DNA of 15,790 nt from Bacteroides sp. CAG:144 (GTDB lineage: Bacteria > Bacteroidota > Bacteroidia > Bacteroidales > UBA11471), in NCBI GenBank assembly GCA_000434215.1, contig HF999736.1:8498-24287 (forward strand), in the 5' to 3' direction. The notes under the pieces were generated by a model. That model saw only the letters and a list, made by a program, of their open reading frames with translations. It was not told the origin of the DNA and did not search any database. The translations under genes were made by a program, and so were the position numbers. Of the stretch, positions 1-7,556 are shown one piece after another (within the stretch, counting starts at the first letter, position 1; each line of letters opens with the position of its first letter).

Positions 1-404
1 CGCCTTCCACTCGGATAAAATGGGCCATCACATGCGCCTGCAAATGATTTACATCGATCAACGGTATATCGAGCGCCGAGGCAAAACCCTTGGCAAAAGA
101 GGTCCCGACCAATAACGAACCCATCAGCCCGGGGCCACGGGTAAAAGCCAATGCGTCGAGCGAAGATTTATCGATTCCGGCTCGTCGGATCGCTTCGGAA
201 ACGACCGGTATAATATTCTGCTGGTGCGCACGCGAAGCCAACTCGGGAACCACGCCTCCGAACGACTCATGCACAGCCTGAGACGCTATAACATTCGACA
301 ACATCACTCCGTCGCGAATAACGGCTGCCGATCCCTCCGTCGCGAATAACGGCTGCCGACGTATCGTCGCACGACGATTCTATGCCTAAAACGGTAATAC
401 TCAT
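1..404 (-). pseudogene. tsaD: tsaD 5' part, tRNA threonylcarbamoyladenosine transferase, frameshifted and cut by window edge
   Basis: TsaD (Gcp/YgjD) transfers the threonylcarbamoyl group from TC-AMP to A37 of ANN-decoding tRNAs, working with TsaB and TsaE in the cytoplasm. Read on the minus strand from the ATG at 404, the protein begins MSITVLGIESSCDDTSAAV, the phosphate-binding start typical of the family. After VIRDG the frame shifts at a 28-bp insertion and stops at a TGA at 269-267, giving 45 residues. The family sequence resumes in another frame: MLSNVIASQAVHESFGGVV from 304, then PELASRAHQQN, TRGPGLMGSLLVG and VNHLQAHVMAHF, whose HxxxH is the metal-binding pair. Removing 28 bp restores one perfect family-like reading frame (VIRDGVMLSNV). 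A restart at ATG 304 or GTG 307 would lose the nucleotide-binding N-terminus. The gene is normally essential, so an assembly error is as likely as a real mutation. Identity is very sure; the disruption is seen directly. Confidence 0.9.
307..359. repeat. 25-bp direct repeat, period 28, inside tsaD
   Basis: Positions 307-331 and 335-359 are identical over 25 bases, offset by 28, with three bases (332-334, tcc) between them. Because 28 is not a multiple of three, the extra copy shifts the tsaD frame. The match stops at 25 rather than 28, so this is not a clean tandem duplication: three filler or diverged bases sit at the junction. Confidence 0.9.
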
Positions 405-423
405 ACGCAACTTTTTTGTGAGG

Positions 424-431
424 CGAAATTA
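424..431 (-). promoter_or_regulatory. possible tsaD -7 promoter box
   Basis: On the minus strand the bases read TAATTTCG, one mismatch from the Bacteroidetes -7 consensus TAnnTTTG, about 20 bases before the tsaD ATG. No convincing -33 element is visible. This is a weak call resting on spacing and the divergent gene arrangement. Confidence 0.3.
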
Positions 432-476
432 CACAATAAAAAAGAATTATATACTTATTTATTCTGCGAAAAATCA

Positions 477-484
477 TAAATTTG
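477..484 (+). promoter_or_regulatory. tamB -7 promoter box (TAAATTTG)
   Basis: TAAATTTG is a perfect match to the Bacteroidetes sigma-ABfr -7 consensus TAnnTTTG and lies 14 bases before the tamB ATG, implying a very short leader. A clear -33 TTTG is not seen in the AT-rich stretch upstream. The 94-bp divergent gap shared with tsaD leaves little other room for a promoter. Confidence 0.5.
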
Positions 485-498
485 TCCTTGATTGAGGT

Positions 499-3400
499 AT
501 GAAATATCTATTCAGAATTATCAAAATACTGATTGTCAGCACACTGACAATATTTCTCGTTTCTGTAACAGCTTCGTATCTGTTGCTGAACATACCCTCG
601 GTACAACAAAAAGTAACCCGTTTGGGAGAGAAAGAGTTATCGAAGCTGCTCGACACCCGGCTCACCATTGGAAAGGGGCATGTATTCCCATTTAACAAGA
701 TACAACTTTCCGACGTCTGTCTCTATGACCGACAAGGCGATACGTTACTATATGCCCAAAAACTCATTGCTGGATTTGCCTGGCAGGAATTATTGCAAAA
801 ACGATTGGTTTTCACGACTGTACAACTTTATGATTTCGAAGTTTCTCTTCAAAAAGAGAATACCGATTCCCCGCTCAACCTGCAATTTATCATCGATCGC
901 TTCAAGAAGAACGAACCATCGGCCATCGACCTGCATTCCCAAGTCAATACGATACTCGCCCGTCGGGGAAAAATAAACTATGACGTCGCTTCAAAAAAAC
1001 GATCGGCACAAGGGAGCTTCGACCCGTACCACATAAAGATAGACAATTTTCTCGCCACCGTTTCCCTCAAATCTTTCGAAAGAGACTCTATCAACGTAAA
1101 CATCAGAAAAATAAGTTTCGACGAACAATCGGGATTTTCGCTCCGCAAATTCGGAGTCAAACTCATCGGGAACCGGGAAAACGTCGTTGTAAGCAATTTC
1201 AGGATCACCTTGCCGCATACCGATATATCGATAAACCGGACATCGACCGACATATTATCGTACGATAACCTGAAAGATTTTTACACCAAAAGTCCTATCG
1301 ATATCAGTATACAAAAATCGCATATAACTTTGTCCGATTTCGGAGCGTTTATTCCCAGATTGAAAAATACGCGTACGCCAATGGGTATCGCGACACACTT
1401 GCAGGGTACGATCGATAATCTCAAAGGCGTCCTGCATATCGATTACGGAAATAACGACATCGTCCTCTCGGCCGAAGCCTCGGCCCGCCATCTTTCCGAT
1501 CCGGGGAAAACGACTTTTTCGGGGAAAGTCGAAAGATTAAATGCAACAAGCACTGCTCTCCCGCAATTATTGCAGGAAATTCTTCCCGAACGACCGGGGC
1601 TCGCCAAGCGATTTTCGCCCATAGGCGAATGGCAATTCTTCGGGGAAATAGATAAAAATCACGACGGACTAAACGCAAACGGCACTCTCGCCTGTTACTT
1701 GGGAGAAATACAAGGGAACGTCGGCATGAATATATCGGACGATGACCATATCGATGTATTCAGTCTCAACGGGGAATTGAAAACTGCCGATTTTCAAATC
1801 GGGAAATTCTTCTCCGTGGAGCCCCTTTTGGGAAATGTCGGACTGGATATAAAGCTGAATCTCAACCAACAAACACGGGGAGGAAGTTTATGGGGACGTG
1901 TCGAAGGTTATATCGGTCATATCGACTTTAAAAATTACACCTATCAGAATATTGTCGTAAGCGGCAACTACAACGACACCAATTACGACGGCATCATATC
2001 GATAAACGACCCGAACGGGCAAATGCAACTCATCGGGACAATAGATCTTTTCAACGAACGGCCCGTCATACGAGTCTTGGCCGAGGGAAATAATATACGA
2101 CTGGGTCGCTTGAACCTTGCCCCCAAATACTCCGAATCGACTACCAGTTTCAATGTAACCAGTAACTTTTACGGAGACCATATCGATAATATCGAAGGAG
2201 AAATCGTTATCGATACACTTAGTTTCGAGAATAAGGGAAAGCTTTTCTCTACCGGGAAATTCACCGTAATAGCAGAAAACAGAGACAGCCTGAAAAATCT
2301 GCAAATCAAATCGGATTTCATCAACGGAAACATCGAAGGTAAATACTCTTTCCGCCAGATAAAAAGGCATTTTACCGAATTACTGTCTCTATATCTCCCC
2401 GACGCCGTTTCTTCTCCCGACAGTACTGGTACAGGACAGAACAATTTCCGCTACGCATTTGACCTAAGCAACAGCATAGAACTTTCCTCGGCTTTCGAAC
2501 TGCCTGTAACCTTGCAGAAAGACGTACTCGTATCGGGACATTTCGATGCCGAAAGTCATAACATGAGCTTACAAATCGATGCCCCGGAATTGAAAATAAA
2601 AACGAAACGTCTGCTCAACAACGAAATAAGACTACACACAAACGACTCGGCTCTCATACTTTCGGCCCACACCGGTATGCTCAACAAAAAAGGACAATTT
2701 ACAGGTTGGGCATTCAACACCGCAGCCGGCAACAACCATATTTCATCGAGGTTGAATTGGAGCAACAACAGCGATACGACTTTCTGCGGTGAGATAAATA
2801 CGCTTGCCCGATTACAGAACAACTCGCATGGTATCGACTATAATATCCATATCTTACCCACGCAAATCATTATCGGCGACTCGGTATGGCATATCCGGCC
2901 GGCAACCATCGACATAGAAAACGGGAAAGGGCATATCGACCGCATCGAAGTACGTCATCAGGAACAATATATGCTTATCGACGGGCTTATTTCAAAAAAT
3001 CCGACCGATATGCTCAATCTCTCGCTCAATGACGTAAGCCTCGACTATATCTTCGATGCCCTCAATTTGAAAAACGTAGTCTTCGGAGGGCAAGCTACCG
3101 GAGATTTCCTCATCTCCGATTTACTGAACGGAACTCCCCGACTCAGTACGAAAAAATTCTTTGTCAAAGATTTTTCTTACAATCACGCCAAATTCGGAGA
3201 CCTGAACTTATACAGTCGATGGGACAACGAGAATAAAGGTATCCTTCTCAACGGAACAGTCTCCCAAGAGGGATACCCCAATACACTGGTCGACGGTTAC
3301 ATCTTCCCGACAAGAGATTCCCTGAATCTCCGATTCGATGCCCAACACATTTCGTTGGCTTTCCTCAATCCGTTTACAGAAAAAATCCTACAAAACGTAG

Positions 3401-4965
3401 ACGGATTCGCTACCGGGAAAATCAACTTCTACGGGCGATTCAAGGCCTTGAATGTAGAAGGCAATGCATACGTCGACCGATTTGGATTCGGAATCGACTA
3501 TCTCAACACCCGATTTTATATTTCCGACTCGATACGACTTACCCCCGATGCCATTATCGTCGATGACATGACACTGGCAGGTGCAGAAAATCACTTGGGA
3601 AAAGTGAACGGCATCATGCGACACAAACACTTCAAAAATATCGAATATACCCTGAATGTCTCGGATATAAACAATATGCTGGTCTATAACACGACCGAGA
3701 AACAAAATTCGGTATATTACGGAAAAGTTTACGGCAGCGGCACCGTCAGCATCGAAGGAGATATGCAGTACACAGGCATCGACATCAACATGGCGACCAA
3801 CGACAAGTCGAAATTCACATTCGTACTCTCCGACAATGCCGAAGCCGAAGAGTACCAATTCATCTCATTTGTCGATCGTTCCCGAGCCATAAATAATTAT
3901 ACCCGGAAAGACAGCACGACACCTCCACCCATCGTCCTGCCCGAGACATCGCCCCACCTGCTTACCCTCAACCTGCAAATAGATGTCTCCCCACAAATGT
4001 CCATGAATCTGCTCATGGACCCGTCTACGGGCGATATGATACACGCCACAGGTAGCGGAAACATAAGACTGGAATACAATACTTTCTCCGACATAAAGCT
4101 ATACGGCACTTACACGGTCGATAAAGGGAATTACAATTTCAGCCTGCAAGACCTCATTACAAAAGACTTTACGATAAAGACAGGCAGCAACATATCGTTT
4201 GTAGGAGCTCCCAAGGATGCCAATCTCAATATCGAAGCCTATTATGCCCTCACAGCCAATCTCGAAGACCTCGACGAGAGTTTCGCCACCGAACAAGACT
4301 TGAACCGCACGACTATTCCCGTACGCGCCATGTTGTATCTCACCGGAAACCTGCAACAACCCGATTTCCGATTCGACCTCGATTTCCCGACTGTTACGCA
4401 AGACATCGATCGCCGAATACGTAGCATCATCAGCTCCGAAGACATGATCAACAGGCAAATCATCTATCTGCTCGCCTTGAACAAATTTTATACACCCGAC
4501 TACATGAACGTGGGACAAACCCACAACAACGAACTGGCTTCTGTCGCTTCTTCGGCACTGTCGAGCCAACTCAATAACCTGCTGGGGCAAATCAATGAAA
4601 ACATCAATATCGGAACCAATCTGCGCAGCGACAAAGGCGATTTTTCCGATGTAGAGGTCGAAGTAGCACTGTCGAGCCAACTCCTCAACAACCGGCTCAT
4701 CATCAACGGAAATATCGGTTACCGCGACAACGCCGTCAACAACAATACGTTTATCGGCGACTTCGACCTCGAATACCTGCTCAACAAAAGCGGCAATATA
4801 CGATTGAAAGCCTACAACCACTACAACGACAAGAACTATTACGTAAAATCGGCTCTGACTACGCAAGGTGTCGGCATCATGTACCGCAAAGAATTCAACA
4901 AGTGGAGCGAATGGTTTTCATGGCTGCGCCGTCGCAAAAACAAAGTGCAAACACAAACGCCATGA
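499..4965 (+). CDS. tamB: TamB-like translocation/assembly module protein (DUF490)
   Basis: The 1488-residue protein has one N-terminal membrane anchor (about residues 5-27) followed by a very long beta-rich region, as expected of the AsmA/TamB family. These proteins form a periplasmic beta-groove between the inner and outer membranes and help outer-membrane protein assembly or phospholipid transport. The conserved C-terminal TamB domain is clear from about residue 1010 onward, including the stretch near 1195-1230 with KLYGTYTVDKGNYNFSLQD and the FTIKTGSNISFVG motif. The length fits Bacteroidetes homologues and is longer than E. coli TamB. The ATG at 499 is chosen because it directly precedes the signal anchor and lies just after a good -7 box. 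The gene diverges from tsaD, a common Bacteroidetes arrangement. Its last codons overlap the next gene by 4 bp. The usual partner TamA/BamA-like protein is not in the window, so the exact transport role is inferred from the family. Confidence 0.9.
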   Translation: MKYLFRIIKILIVSTLTIFLVSVTASYLLLNIPSVQQKVTRLGEKELSKLLDTRLTIGKGHVFPFNKIQLSDVCLYDRQGDTLLYAQKLIAGFAWQELLQKRLVFTTVQLYDFEVSLQKENTDSPLNLQFIIDRFKKNEPSAIDLHSQVNTILARRGKINYDVASKKRSAQGSFDPYHIKIDNFLATVSLKSFERDSINVNIRKISFDEQSGFSLRKFGVKLIGNRENVVVSNFRITLPHTDISINRTSTDILSYDNLKDFYTKSPIDISIQKSHITLSDFGAFIPRLKNTRTPMGIATHLQGTIDNLKGVLHIDYGNNDIVLSAEASARHLSDPGKTTFSGKVERLNATSTALPQLLQEILPERPGLAKRFSPIGEWQFFGEIDKNHDGLNANGTLACYLGEIQGNVGMNISDDDHIDVFSLNGELKTADFQIGKFFSVEPLLGNVGLDIKLNLNQQTRGGSLWGRVEGYIGHIDFKNYTYQNIVVSGNYNDTNYDGIISINDPNGQMQLIGTIDLFNERPVIRVLAEGNNIRLGRLNLAPKYSESTTSFNVTSNFYGDHIDNIEGEIVIDTLSFENKGKLFSTGKFTVIAENRDSLKNLQIKSDFINGNIEGKYSFRQIKRHFTELLSLYLPDAVSSPDSTGTGQNNFRYAFDLSNSIELSSAFELPVTLQKDVLVSGHFDAESHNMSLQIDAPELKIKTKRLLNNEIRLHTNDSALILSAHTGMLNKKGQFTGWAFNTAAGNNHISSRLNWSNNSDTTFCGEINTLARLQNNSHGIDYNIHILPTQIIIGDSVWHIRPATIDIENGKGHIDRIEVRHQEQYMLIDGLISKNPTDMLNLSLNDVSLDYIFDALNLKNVVFGGQATGDFLISDLLNGTPRLSTKKFFVKDFSYNHAKFGDLNLYSRWDNENKGILLNGTVSQEGYPNTLVDGYIFPTRDSLNLRFDAQHISLAFLNPFTEKILQNVDGFATGKINFYGRFKALNVEGNAYVDRFGFGIDYLNTRFYISDSIRLTPDAIIVDDMTLAGAENHLGKVNGIMRHKHFKNIEYTLNVSDINNMLVYNTTEKQNSVYYGKVYGSGTVSIEGDMQYTGIDINMATNDKSKFTFVLSDNAEAEEYQFISFVDRSRAINNYTRKDSTTPPPIVLPETSPHLLTLNLQIDVSPQMSMNLLMDPSTGDMIHATGSGNIRLEYNTFSDIKLYGTYTVDKGNYNFSLQDLITKDFTIKTGSNISFVGAPKDANLNIEAYYALTANLEDLDESFATEQDLNRTTIPVRAMLYLTGNLQQPDFRFDLDFPTVTQDIDRRIRSIISSEDMINRQIIYLLALNKFYTPDYMNVGQTHNNELASVASSALSSQLNNLLGQINENINIGTNLRSDKGDFSDVEVEVALSSQLLNNRLIINGNIGYRDNAVNNNTFIGDFDLEYLLNKSGNIRLKAYNHYNDKNYYVKSALTTQGVGIMYRKEFNKWSEWFSWLRRRKNKVQTQTP

Positions 4966-5804
4966 CCGATAAACTCAAAATTACACTCGTACCGTTAGGA
5001 GGACTGGCCAACCGCCTACGGGCTATCATTTCAGGTTATGAGTTGGCCAAAGCGACGAACTTATCGTTCGATGTTGTCTGGCTGAAAAACAAGGATTTGA
5101 ACTGTCCATTTGGCTATCTATTCCGCCCTATGAAGCACGGCATCACCCTTATAGAAAGCCCTAAAATAGATTCTCTCATAAAATATAATATCCCGTTGAA
5201 AAGGAACTTTTATCTGCCTGCCATATATCAACATCGGCATTTCACTCGAAGATTATACGACACCGATATAGAAAAATTACGAGATAATGCCGAAGCTATA
5301 AAATCCCTCGTTGCTGGCAAAAACAGTTATATCGCCAGCGGGCTTTCTTTTTATCCAAGCAATATCTTTTTGTTTCGGGAGCTGTTTCGCCCGACCGACG
5401 AGATAATCGACGAAATCAAAAAACGATGCTCGGCTTTTACAACCCCCACATTCGGATTGCATATACGCCGCACCGACAACACCATTTCCATCGCTGAAAG
5501 CCCGATAACCCTTTTCATACAACAAATAGAACAGGACTTGAAGAAATACCCCGAAGCACGCTTCTATCTGGCAACCGATAGCGAAAAAATCAAAGAACGG
5601 CTCCGGGAACTATTCGGAAATCGCATTCTGTATTCCCCGTGCAAAGCCAACCGTAACTCCATCGAAGGAATGAAAGAGGCTGTCATCGAACTCTACACAC
5701 TCGCTAATACAAATTATTTTCACGGGTCGTATTACAGCTCTTTTTCAGACCTTGCCGCCATACTCTCCGACCGTCCCTACGACATACTGCGGAAAGAAAT
5801 ATAA
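4962..5804 (+). CDS. Fucosyltransferase-superfamily glycosyltransferase
   Basis: This 280-residue cytoplasmic-looking protein has no signal peptide or membrane segment. It opens with a beta strand and the glycine-rich loop PLGGLANRLRA (residues 11-21), and has HIRRTD at 167-172, the HxRRxD motif shared by alpha-1,2-, alpha-1,6- (NodZ/FUT8) and protein O-fucosyltransferases, where the arginine binds the GDP-sugar phosphate. Near the C-terminus it has HGSYYSSFSDLAA, resembling the SxFSxxA motif of the same superfamily. The likely reaction is transfer of fucose or a related sugar from a GDP donor to a cell-surface glycan, but donor and acceptor cannot be read from the sequence. The start at 4962 is preferred over an upstream in-frame ATG at 4902: it overlaps the tamB stop as ATGA, suggesting translational coupling, and it places the conserved strand at the N-terminus. 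It may alternatively be annotated as a hypothetical or O-fucosyltransferase-like protein. Confidence 0.75.
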   Translation: MTDKLKITLVPLGGLANRLRAIISGYELAKATNLSFDVVWLKNKDLNCPFGYLFRPMKHGITLIESPKIDSLIKYNIPLKRNFYLPAIYQHRHFTRRLYDTDIEKLRDNAEAIKSLVAGKNSYIASGLSFYPSNIFLFRELFRPTDEIIDEIKKRCSAFTTPTFGLHIRRTDNTISIAESPITLFIQQIEQDLKKYPEARFYLATDSEKIKERLRELFGNRILYSPCKANRNSIEGMKEAVIELYTLANTNYFHGSYYSSFSDLAAILSDRPYDILRKEI

Positions 5805-5974
5805 CAGCTATTTCATTTTCAAGAAAATAGCATACCCGGAGAAAAGAGGGAAATCGGATTCGATCATATTCCATGCATATAGCAAACAACCCTTTTTACA
5901 ATTAAATTTTATCAAAAAAACTATTCTTATGGGAAATATATATTATTCCATAATTATTCTATTATCACATTTCA

Positions 5975-5982
5975 TATCTTTA
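5975..5982 (+). promoter_or_regulatory. possible -7 promoter box of the BACON lipoprotein gene
   Basis: TATCTTTA differs from TAnnTTTG only at the last base and lies 34 bases before the ATG at 6017, inside an AT-rich stretch. No clear -33 element is seen. Apart from this, the 212-bp gap 5805-6016 shows only a 7-bp AT-rich hairpin just after the glycosyltransferase stop (from about 5809) without a T-run, so no good terminator is visible there. Confidence 0.35.
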
Positions 5983-6016
5983 CGAGAATAATTCTATGTA
6001 ATATTTAAGAACTATT

Positions 6017-7309
6017 ATGAAAAACATTTTCTATTTCTTTCTCCCCCTACTGCTATTAGCGATAGGGTGCGACGAGTCTTCCGATAACGACATCGTTATC
6101 AAAGAAGGCAACAAACTCACGATCAATGCTTCGCAAACCGAGGCATCTTTCACATTCACTGCACCCGATGCATGGAGTCTGCACACCGATGCAACCGATT
6201 GGCTCACCCCCGATATTCTCGAAGGGGTGGCCGGTACACATACCGTAAGTCTTGCCGTAACGGCCAACACAGCCGAAACAAGCCGTACAGCCACGATCGA
6301 AATACGCTGCGCCAATGATGAAGCGAGCCTCCTCATCACCCAGCTCGGCACGGCCGATCCCACCCTGCCACCGTCATTCGATGGAAAACCCATCAAAACT
6401 CTGACCATAAAAGATACCGGCGATGGAGAAACCATCTCTACCGCATTCGAATACAATGAGAAAGGGCAACTCATCAAGATAATCGGTGAAGATGTATACG
6501 ACGATGAAACAGATGTATATGAATATATAGTAGCTTACGCCGATGGAAGCGTAGAAGTAAAAGGGCGCGACGGAGAGGAATACACAGCTACTATCGACGC
6601 ACAAGGCCGTGCCACACAAGTGCGTTACGTCGATACCGATGACGATAATCAAACTATCGACATAACGCTCGCGTACGACAATGAGGGTCAACTCACCAAA
6701 GAAACAGGAAAGTCTAATGATTACAGTGACTATACCGTCGAATACACTTGGACGAACGGGAATCTTATACAATCCACTTACGGTGGGTACAGCGATACAG
6801 ATTTCCGCTACTCGGAATATGAAAACACCGGCAACTTAGATATCAATTGGATTATCTCCGGAGGTTACAGTGAAAGCGACGTTTCTCCACTCGGACTGCT
6901 CGGATTACTGGGTAAACGCAGCACACATTACGTCATACCGGATTATTGGGATATGCAGTCATCAACCAATCCCGGATGGGACATCGAACGTCCTGTACGT
7001 GAAGATCTCATAGGAACTACGCAGACCGACACATACACCGTAACAAAATCCGATAAAAGCAAGACGGCAGCACAATATTCTCTCGATGCCGATAACGATC
7101 TTACCGGAATCGTTACTGAAACACCCGTCTACCGTATTTCTTACGAACGTACGGCAACTATCGTCAGAACAAACCCCGATGAAGAACCCTTTGTGGGTGA
7201 AGACGGCACAAAATATTACTGGGAGGTAGAAGTCCAATTTTCCGACCCTGTGGAAAGCAGCCGCGAACAAGTCGGAACAGACCGGACAGAAATATCCATC
7301 GGTTATTAA
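6017..7309 (+). CDS. BACON-domain lipoprotein with DUF4595/YD-like repeats
   Basis: The 430-residue protein starts with a hydrophobic signal and a lipobox ending LAIGC, so Cys18 is the likely lipidated residue. The next residues (DESSDND) are acidic, resembling the export signal that sends Bacteroidetes lipoproteins to the cell surface. Residues about 33-111 match the BACON fold, with the typical WLTP, TRTATIEI-like and LLITQLG pattern; BACON domains are thought to bind carbohydrate or mucin. From about 140 to 265 there are short repeats such as EYNEKGQLIKI and AYDNEGQLTKE, like YD repeats, and SPLGLLGLLGKRS (290-302), which fits DUF4595-type Bacteroidetes lipoproteins. There is no enzyme motif. 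It is followed by a strong terminator and appears monocistronic. A surface-binding or adhesion role is inference; the class assignment is fairly sure. Confidence 0.8.
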   Translation: MKNIFYFFLPLLLLAIGCDESSDNDIVIKEGNKLTINASQTEASFTFTAPDAWSLHTDATDWLTPDILEGVAGTHTVSLAVTANTAETSRTATIEIRCANDEASLLITQLGTADPTLPPSFDGKPIKTLTIKDTGDGETISTAFEYNEKGQLIKIIGEDVYDDETDVYEYIVAYADGSVEVKGRDGEEYTATIDAQGRATQVRYVDTDDDNQTIDITLAYDNEGQLTKETGKSNDYSDYTVEYTWTNGNLIQSTYGGYSDTDFRYSEYENTGNLDINWIISGGYSESDVSPLGLLGLLGKRSTHYVIPDYWDMQSSTNPGWDIERPVREDLIGTTQTDTYTVTKSDKSKTAAQYSLDADNDLTGIVTETPVYRISYERTATIVRTNPDEEPFVGEDGTKYYWEVEVQFSDPVESSREQVGTDRTEISIGY

Positions 7310-7320
7310 AAGATTAAGTT

Positions 7321-7353
7321 AAGAATGGGAGCTTGATGTTCCCATTCTTTTTT
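7321..7353 (+). terminator. Rho-independent terminator of the BACON lipoprotein gene
   Basis: A perfect 10-bp stem AAGAATGGGA (7321-7330) / TCCCATTCTT (7340-7349) with a 9-base loop runs into six T residues (7348-7353), 11 bases after the stop codon. Confidence 0.9.
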
Positions 7354-7489
7354 CACCCTGGCGATAAAACACATATCGGACAATCGATAAAAGTTCTATT
7401 ACTCAAAAACGGCCTTTAAGTCCAAAAGGACAGACGGATATTTCTATTTCAGCAGAAATAGAGATTAAAAAAAATGATAATTTCCTGTA

Positions 7490-7533
7490 TCAAAATAAAA
7501 GAGGGCAACTCCGCGTGAGTTGCCCTCTTTTTT
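7490..7533 (-). terminator. Terminator of the CE12-CE8 operon (possibly bidirectional)
   Basis: A perfect 10-bp stem GAGGGCAACT (7501-7510) / AGTTGCCCTC (7518-7527) with a 7-base loop lies 30 bases past the CE8 stop. On the minus strand it is followed by TTTTATTTT. It also carries a T-run on the plus side (7528-7533), so it could stop transcription from either direction. Confidence 0.85.
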
Positions 7534-7556
7534 ATCAAGGATATTATATCCCTTCG

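Noticed and set aside
90..281. 63-residue plus-strand ORF
   Set aside because: It is antisense to tsaD, whose family motifs are unmistakable on the minus strand.
1888..4866. Several long minus-strand ORFs opposite tamB (up to 255 residues at 4099-4866)
   Set aside because: They show no domain or signal pattern and follow from the codon use of tamB; the plus strand carries clear TamB family features throughout.
5809..5833. Hairpin GCTATTT/AAATAGC after the glycosyltransferase gene as a terminator
   Set aside because: The stem is only 7 bp, AT-rich, and no T-run follows.
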